From NCBI RefSeq assembly GCF_000292345.1, contig NZ_ALOU01000009.1:1-64000 (forward strand): a DNA stretch of 64,000 nucleotides, written 5' to 3'. Positions 60,650-64,000 of this stretch are shown piece after piece; position 1 is the stretch's first letter; the number at the start of each line of letters is the position of its first letter. The notes under the pieces are model-generated. The model did no database searches. It had not been told where the DNA came from and saw nothing but the letters and a program-made list of their open reading frames with translations. The stretch is from Cupriavidus sp. BIS7 (GTDB lineage Bacteria; Pseudomonadota; Gammaproteobacteria; Burkholderiales; Burkholderiaceae). A program made the position numbers and the translations under genes.

Positions 60650-60992
60650 CTTTGTCTCCTGGAAAGTTGTCGTGCGGCGGCCGTCGGACTCTGTAGTTCC
60701 GCAGCGCAACTTCAATTTGCACTGCCCGGGCCCGGCTCGCGTCGTCCACTCCGACTCGTCCGTTTGGAGTATGTGAGGCCGGTGGGTGCAGCCGTGCATC
60801 GGGCAGCCGGAGACGGCGCACACGGCTGGGCGTTGCGGCGAAAATGCTGTGGAAATGCGATGGAGATGCAGCGGGGATGATGACGGCAGTCGTGCCGGTA
60901 CGCGCTTACTGGACGTGTCTGGGCGTGTCCTACGTATCGGACAAGCAGGACGGATTGGGGAAGGAAGATGCCTCAGTGCCCGTCAGTGACCG
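60650..60992. other. Gene-free intergenic stretch
   Basis: About 340 bp between the DUF1329 gene and a small gene. Short frames exist without supporting signals. CAGTG repeats near 60980 are the only pattern; I see no site I can name. Confidence 0.4.
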
Positions 60993-61235
60993 TCAGTGCC
61001 CCATGTTGAGCACGATCAGCGCCGCCACGCCGCGATTGCGGATGCACGACGCATCGCAGACATCGATGGGACTGTCGGCCTGCCCGTAGGCAGCCGTGTC
61101 GGTTCCGGCCTCGGCCGCCTTCGCCGCATCCCGGTCATCACTGGCGCCGCCAATCATGGCGAGGCCTGTGGCGGCCCCAGCCGCCAACCCCACGGCAGCC
61201 AGCACAGCCGCCCGAAACCATCGAATCCGAATCAT
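60993..61235 (-). CDS. Small exported or membrane protein of unknown function
   Basis: An 80-residue protein with a Arg-rich start and one hydrophobic helix (AVLAAVGLAAGAATGLAMIGG), followed by an acidic-alanine linker and a C-terminal part with two Cys (VCDASCIRNRGVAAL). GAGGAGA precedes the ATG at 61235. It may be exported or membrane-anchored. The Cys-x3-Cys pair could bind a metal or form a disulfide. No family recognised. Confidence 0.55.
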   Translation of the reverse strand: MIRIRWFRAAVLAAVGLAAGAATGLAMIGGASDDRDAAKAAEAGTDTAAYGQADSPIDVCDASCIRNRGVAALIVLNMGH

Positions 61236-61319
61236 CGCCGTCTCCTCAGCGCGCCTGTATCGTCAGGCTAGTGATTCGATCGTAGTCACTGGGGCCGCTG
61301 CCCTCCTCGTCCGAGCAGA

Positions 61320-61976
61320 CTAGGGGGTATCCCGCAACGGCACTGGGTCGGCGATGGCGGCTACGGCACTTTCCGGGCCGTACAGGCGAGCCAGCGAAGC
61401 AGCGCACGCGTCAAGCCCGGATGCCGGCACCAGTTGCAGCGCCTGGACGCTGAGCACCCCCCACAGGTGCGCCATCAGCAGCGTGGCATGACGAGCATCT
61501 GGCAGCCGCATTGCCAGTCTCCGCCGCAGGCGCACGGCCCGCCGCAGGATGCGCGCCCGCAACGGGCATAGTTCGCAGTCATCGGTGCATTTGTGCTGCA
61601 GCAACGCCCACAGCAGGCTTGCATGGCAGGCCAGCCCGCCGTCGTGCAGCAGCGCGCCGAACACCGGTTCGAGGTGCGTCCAGGGATGCGCCTCCTGGCT
61701 GCCCGGCGACCTCGGCGGCGCCGTCTGGTCAAGCCGCGCCAGCCGCGCCTCGAGATCGGCTTCGGCCCCGGTCAGCAGTGCTGCCATCAGTTCCGCGCGC
61801 GAGCGGAAATGCACGTAGACCGCGCCGCGCGTCATGCCGATGGCGCGCGCCACGTGTTCCAGCGTAACGGCGTGCACGCCGCGCGCCTGGATCAGTTGGC
61901 GCGCACTGGCCAGCACGCGTTCACGCGTGGCAGCCGCCGCTTCGCGACTGCGCCTTCCCGGGGATATTGCTGACAA
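61320..61976 (-). CDS. TetR-family transcriptional regulator
   Basis: A 218-residue TetR/AcrR-type regulator. The helix-turn-helix is in ERVLASARQLIQARGVHAVTLEHVARAIGMTRGAVYVHFRSRAEL (about 18-64). Its C-terminal part has a cysteine-rich patch (HKCTDDCELCP) of the sort seen in a few regulators of efflux or acid metabolism. No ATG is in frame at the proper place, so it probably uses the TTG at 61976; the start is uncertain. It lies 36 nt after the SDR gene on the same strand and is the likely regulator of the SDR/hydrolase group. Confidence 0.8.
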   Translation of the reverse strand: MSAISPGRRSREAAAATRERVLASARQLIQARGVHAVTLEHVARAIGMTRGAVYVHFRSRAELMAALLTGAEADLEARLARLDQTAPPRSPGSQEAHPWTHLEPVFGALLHDGGLACHASLLWALLQHKCTDDCELCPLRARILRRAVRLRRRLAMRLPDARHATLLMAHLWGVLSVQALQLVPASGLDACAASLARLYGPESAVAAIADPVPLRDTP

Positions 61977-62012
61977 TGGGCAACTCTGGGCAATGTGGAT
62001 GCGGACCAGCCG

Positions 62013-62798
62013 TCAGCGCGCCGTGTAGCCGCCGTCGATCACCAGCTCGGTGCCGGTGACATAGCGCGCCGCGTCAGACACCAGGTACAGGATGCCCGCG
62101 GCGATATCGCGCGGCTGCCCCACCTTGCCGATCGGCGTCAGTCCGGCCAGGTAGTCGAAGAAGCCCTCGCCCTGCCCCATCGTCTGCGCCACATGCTCGA
62201 CCATCGGCGTGCGGATATAGCCCGGATGCACGGAGTTGGCGCGGATGCCCTTGGTGGCATAGAGCATCGCATCGGTCTTGGCCATCATCCGCACCGCCGC
62301 CTTGGCCGCGTGGTACGGCGGCACGTCCGGCCCGGCGGCAATGCCGTACATCGACGACACGTTGACAATGGCCCCGCCGCCGGCGCGCTCCATATGCGCA
62401 ATCGCGTGCTTCGTGCACAGGAAGGTGCCGGTGACGTTGACCGCCATCACGCGCTCCCACTGCGCCAGCGTGATCTGGTGCGTGGGATCGTTGGGGCCTT
62501 CGATACCGGCGTTGTTCACCAGGATGCCCAGGCCGCCAAAGCGTGCGGCGATCTGATCGAAGACGCGGCTGACGTCGTCCTCGCTGGTGACATCGAGCTT
62601 CCAGAACGCCGCCTGGCCGCCCTGCGCGCAGATGGCCTCGGCGGTGGCGTGTCCGTCGGCCTCCAGCACGTCGAGCACCGCCACCTTTGCACCGGCCGCT
62701 GCCAGCACGCGTGCCGTTTCCGCGCCGATGCCGCGCGCCGAGCCGGTAATTGCGGCCACCTTGCCACGCAGGTCGAACAGGTCGTACGGGTATTCCAT
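62013..62798 (-). CDS. SDR-family oxidoreductase
   Basis: A 261-residue classical SDR, started at the ATG at 62798 with AAGGAGA upstream. ITGSARGIG forms the cofactor loop, NNAG, NVSSMYG and YHAAKAA follow as catalytic segments, and the ending is DGGYTAR, the common C-terminus. It is 49 nt after the HsaD-like gene, and probably oxidises or reduces an intermediate of the same path. Confidence 0.87.
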   Translation of the reverse strand: MEYPYDLFDLRGKVAAITGSARGIGAETARVLAAAGAKVAVLDVLEADGHATAEAICAQGGQAAFWKLDVTSEDDVSRVFDQIAARFGGLGILVNNAGIEGPNDPTHQITLAQWERVMAVNVTGTFLCTKHAIAHMERAGGGAIVNVSSMYGIAAGPDVPPYHAAKAAVRMMAKTDAMLYATKGIRANSVHPGYIRTPMVEHVAQTMGQGEGFFDYLAGLTPIGKVGQPRDIAAGILYLVSDAARYVTGTELVIDGGYTAR

Positions 62799-62847
62799 GA
62801 TGTCTCCTTGATTTGTCGTCTGGGTTGTTATTGCCGAATAGCGCCGC

Positions 62848-63747
62848 TTATGCCGCCGCTTGTGCCGCCGCGCCGTGCACGGTGTCGGCAAGGAAGCCCA
62901 GGCACTCGCGATTGAAATAGTCGACGTGCTCGACCATCACCCAGTGTCCGCAGCGGTTGATCATCACGAAGCGTGCATCGGCGCAGCCGCCCAGGAACTT
63001 CAGCGCGCCGCTGGCCGGGTTGAACTTGTCTTCGGTGCCCCAGAACCCAAGCACCGGGCAGGCGATCTCGCCAAGCCGTGCGGTCAGGTTGGGCACCCGC
63101 ATGGTGGCCAGTACCTCGCGCGGCTGCTCGCGGCAGACAGCCATCCGTTCGTCGACCAGCGCCTCGGTGACAAGGCCCTTGTCGTGCACCAGCAACTGCA
63201 ACAGTTGCTTCATGGTGTCCGCGTTCATGTGGCCGCCCGTGAACAGCGACACCATACGCTTGATGCCCTCCATCTCGAAGTAGGTCTCGCGATCCTCCAC
63301 GCCGCCCGGCGCCATCATCACGAGCCGGCTCACGTGCTCCGGGTAATCAAGCGCGTACTGCAGCGCGATGGCGCCGCCCAGCGAGTTCCCGATCAGCACG
63401 CAACGCGGCAGGTCCAGCGCCAGCAGTTGCTCACGAAGTGCCGCGACGAAGAAATCCAGCGTGTACTCGACGTCATCGGGCTTGGACGACAGGCCATAGC
63501 CGGGCAGGTCCACCACCACGGCCCGGAAGCCCGCTTCGACGAATGCCGGCACGTTATGACGGAAGTTGCTGTGGCCGCTGGCGCCCGGGCCGCTGCCGTG
63601 AATGAAAACCACCGGTTCGCCGCTGCCAATGTCCTGGCAGTGCAGCCGCAGTCCCGCGGCAGTGGTCATGAAGCGCCCCACCGGCAGCGCCGGGTGCAGC
63701 GAGGATGGCTTGGCGGCCAGATCGGCCGGCGCGTGCGTAGCGGACAT
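62848..63747 (-). CDS. Alpha/beta C-C hydrolase, HsaD-like
   Basis: A 299-residue meta-cleavage-product hydrolase. The oxyanion motif HGSGPGASG is followed by NFRHN, the nucleophile Ser122 is in GNSLGG, and Asp240 and His268 lie almost exactly at the HsaD positions (Ser114, Asp241, His269). HsaD cleaves the ring-A meta-cleavage product of steroid catabolism (4,9-DSHA); BphD-like hydrolases act on other aromatic products. GGGAG precedes the ATG at 63747. The steroid genes in this window favour HsaD/TesD, though an aromatic-compound hydrolase cannot be excluded. Confidence 0.82.
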   Translation of the reverse strand: MSATHAPADLAAKPSSLHPALPVGRFMTTAAGLRLHCQDIGSGEPVVFIHGSGPGASGHSNFRHNVPAFVEAGFRAVVVDLPGYGLSSKPDDVEYTLDFFVAALREQLLALDLPRCVLIGNSLGGAIALQYALDYPEHVSRLVMMAPGGVEDRETYFEMEGIKRMVSLFTGGHMNADTMKQLLQLLVHDKGLVTEALVDERMAVCREQPREVLATMRVPNLTARLGEIACPVLGFWGTEDKFNPASGALKFLGGCADARFVMINRCGHWVMVEHVDYFNRECLGFLADTVHGAAAQAAA

Positions 63748-63894
63748 GGTGGGGTCTCCCTTGATTGTCGCGACGATGGTGCGCTGGCGGCATCGCGCGG
63801 ACATCGTTCATTCGGACTACGAGCGGCGCGCACGCTTCTCCTACGATGGGCGCTCCGAAACACGAGCGACAACGAGAGACGAAAGGGAGCATCC
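63748..63894. promoter_or_regulatory. Divergent promoter gap
   Basis: A 147-bp space between the HsaD-like gene (left) and the SDR gene at 63895 (right) must drive both. No confident -35/-10 pair or operator seen; the TetR regulator nearby is the obvious candidate to act here. Confidence 0.35.
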
Positions 63895-64000
63895 ATGACG
63901 GGATTCGACTACACGGGCCAGACCGTGCTGGTAACCGGCGGCATGCGCGGCATCGGCCGCGCCATCAGCGAGGCCTTCCTGCGCGCCGGCGCGCGGGTGT
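63895..64000 (+). CDS. SDR-family oxidoreductase, N-terminal part only
   Basis: An SDR whose first 35 codons are in the window, starting at the ATG at 63895 after AAAGGGAG. MTGFDYTGQTVLVTGGMRGI includes the start of the VTGGMRGIGR cofactor loop. The rest runs off the right edge. Divergent from the HsaD-like gene. Confidence 0.85.
   Translation, partial: MTGFDYTGQTVLVTGGMRGIGRAISEAFLRAGARV

Overview
The window is high-GC (mid-60s percent by eye) and looks like a chromosome or megaplasmid segment of a metabolically versatile betaproteobacterium in Burkholderiales. Cupriavidus or Ralstonia is the best guess, inferred from codon bias, a Bug/TctC solute receptor, many short-chain dehydrogenases and acyl-CoA enzymes, and a Comamonas-type steroid gene set. 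No rRNA, tRNA or CRISPR array was seen.

Region A (1-18 kb) is a steroid (testosterone, bile-acid or sterol side-product) catabolic cluster. On the minus strand it encodes SDRs, two NTF2/SnoaL-like proteins, a FadD3-like acyl-CoA ligase, a KshB-like reductase, a 3-ketosteroid 4(5alpha)-dehydrogenase, a flavin reductase (HsaB type), a 3-ketosteroid delta1-dehydrogenase, an HsaA-type monooxygenase and a luciferase-like monooxygenase. A TeiR-like LuxR regulator is divergent from an SDR / HSL-esterase / degenerate RibBA operon. KshA, HsaC and HsaEFG are not in the window. An HsaD-like C-C hydrolase lies at the far right end (62.8-63.7 kb) beside more SDRs and a TetR regulator.

Region B (18-21.6 kb) holds envelope proteins: a PEBP-like secreted protein, an outer-membrane barrel and two lipoproteins.

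Region C (21.6-30.6 kb) is a lower-GC accessory island. Its left part is debris: a frameshifted NACHT/STAND ATPase relic abutting a truncated IS4 (Tn5-type) transposase, then a 51-codon TctC tail. Next comes an intact set: AsnC regulator, diaminopropionate ammonia-lyase, a small coupled leader ORF, a HAAAP-type amino-acid permease, a gamma-glutamyltransferase-fold amidohydrolase with a non-canonical pocket, and a TauE/SafE exporter. I infer that it imports and strips an N-acylated diaminopropionate-type amino acid.

Region D (30.6-49.1 kb) consists of two divergent transcription units meeting at a promoter/operator region (41.16-41.37 kb) next to a GntR regulator. Leftward: SAF and UxaA-type hydro-lyase subunits, GntR, LDH2-type dehydrogenase, a 1187-residue indolepyruvate:ferredoxin-oxidoreductase-like enzyme, an MFS transporter, a Bug receptor and an ACAD10/11-like acyl-CoA dehydrogenase. 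Rightward: two small paralogous unknown proteins, a quinone-oxidoreductase-like enzyme, a TauD/TfdA dioxygenase, the three proton-translocating transhydrogenase subunits, an SDR and an ACAD10/11-type phosphotransferase, closed by a terminator. The pattern suggests hydroxy- or oxo-acid catabolism, with a kinase/ACAD pair that could remove a hydroxyl group by phosphorylation and elimination.

Region E (49.2-56.2 kb) is an operon of aldehyde dehydrogenase, GMC alcohol dehydrogenase, MFS transporter, DUF3422 membrane protein and LysR regulator, preceded by a perfect palindrome. Region F (56.3-61.3 kb) has a GlsB-like stress membrane protein, a kelch/Ig-like lipoprotein, a DUF1329 protein and a small exported protein. 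Region G (61.3-64 kb) is the TetR / SDR / HsaD-like / SDR group cut by the window edge.
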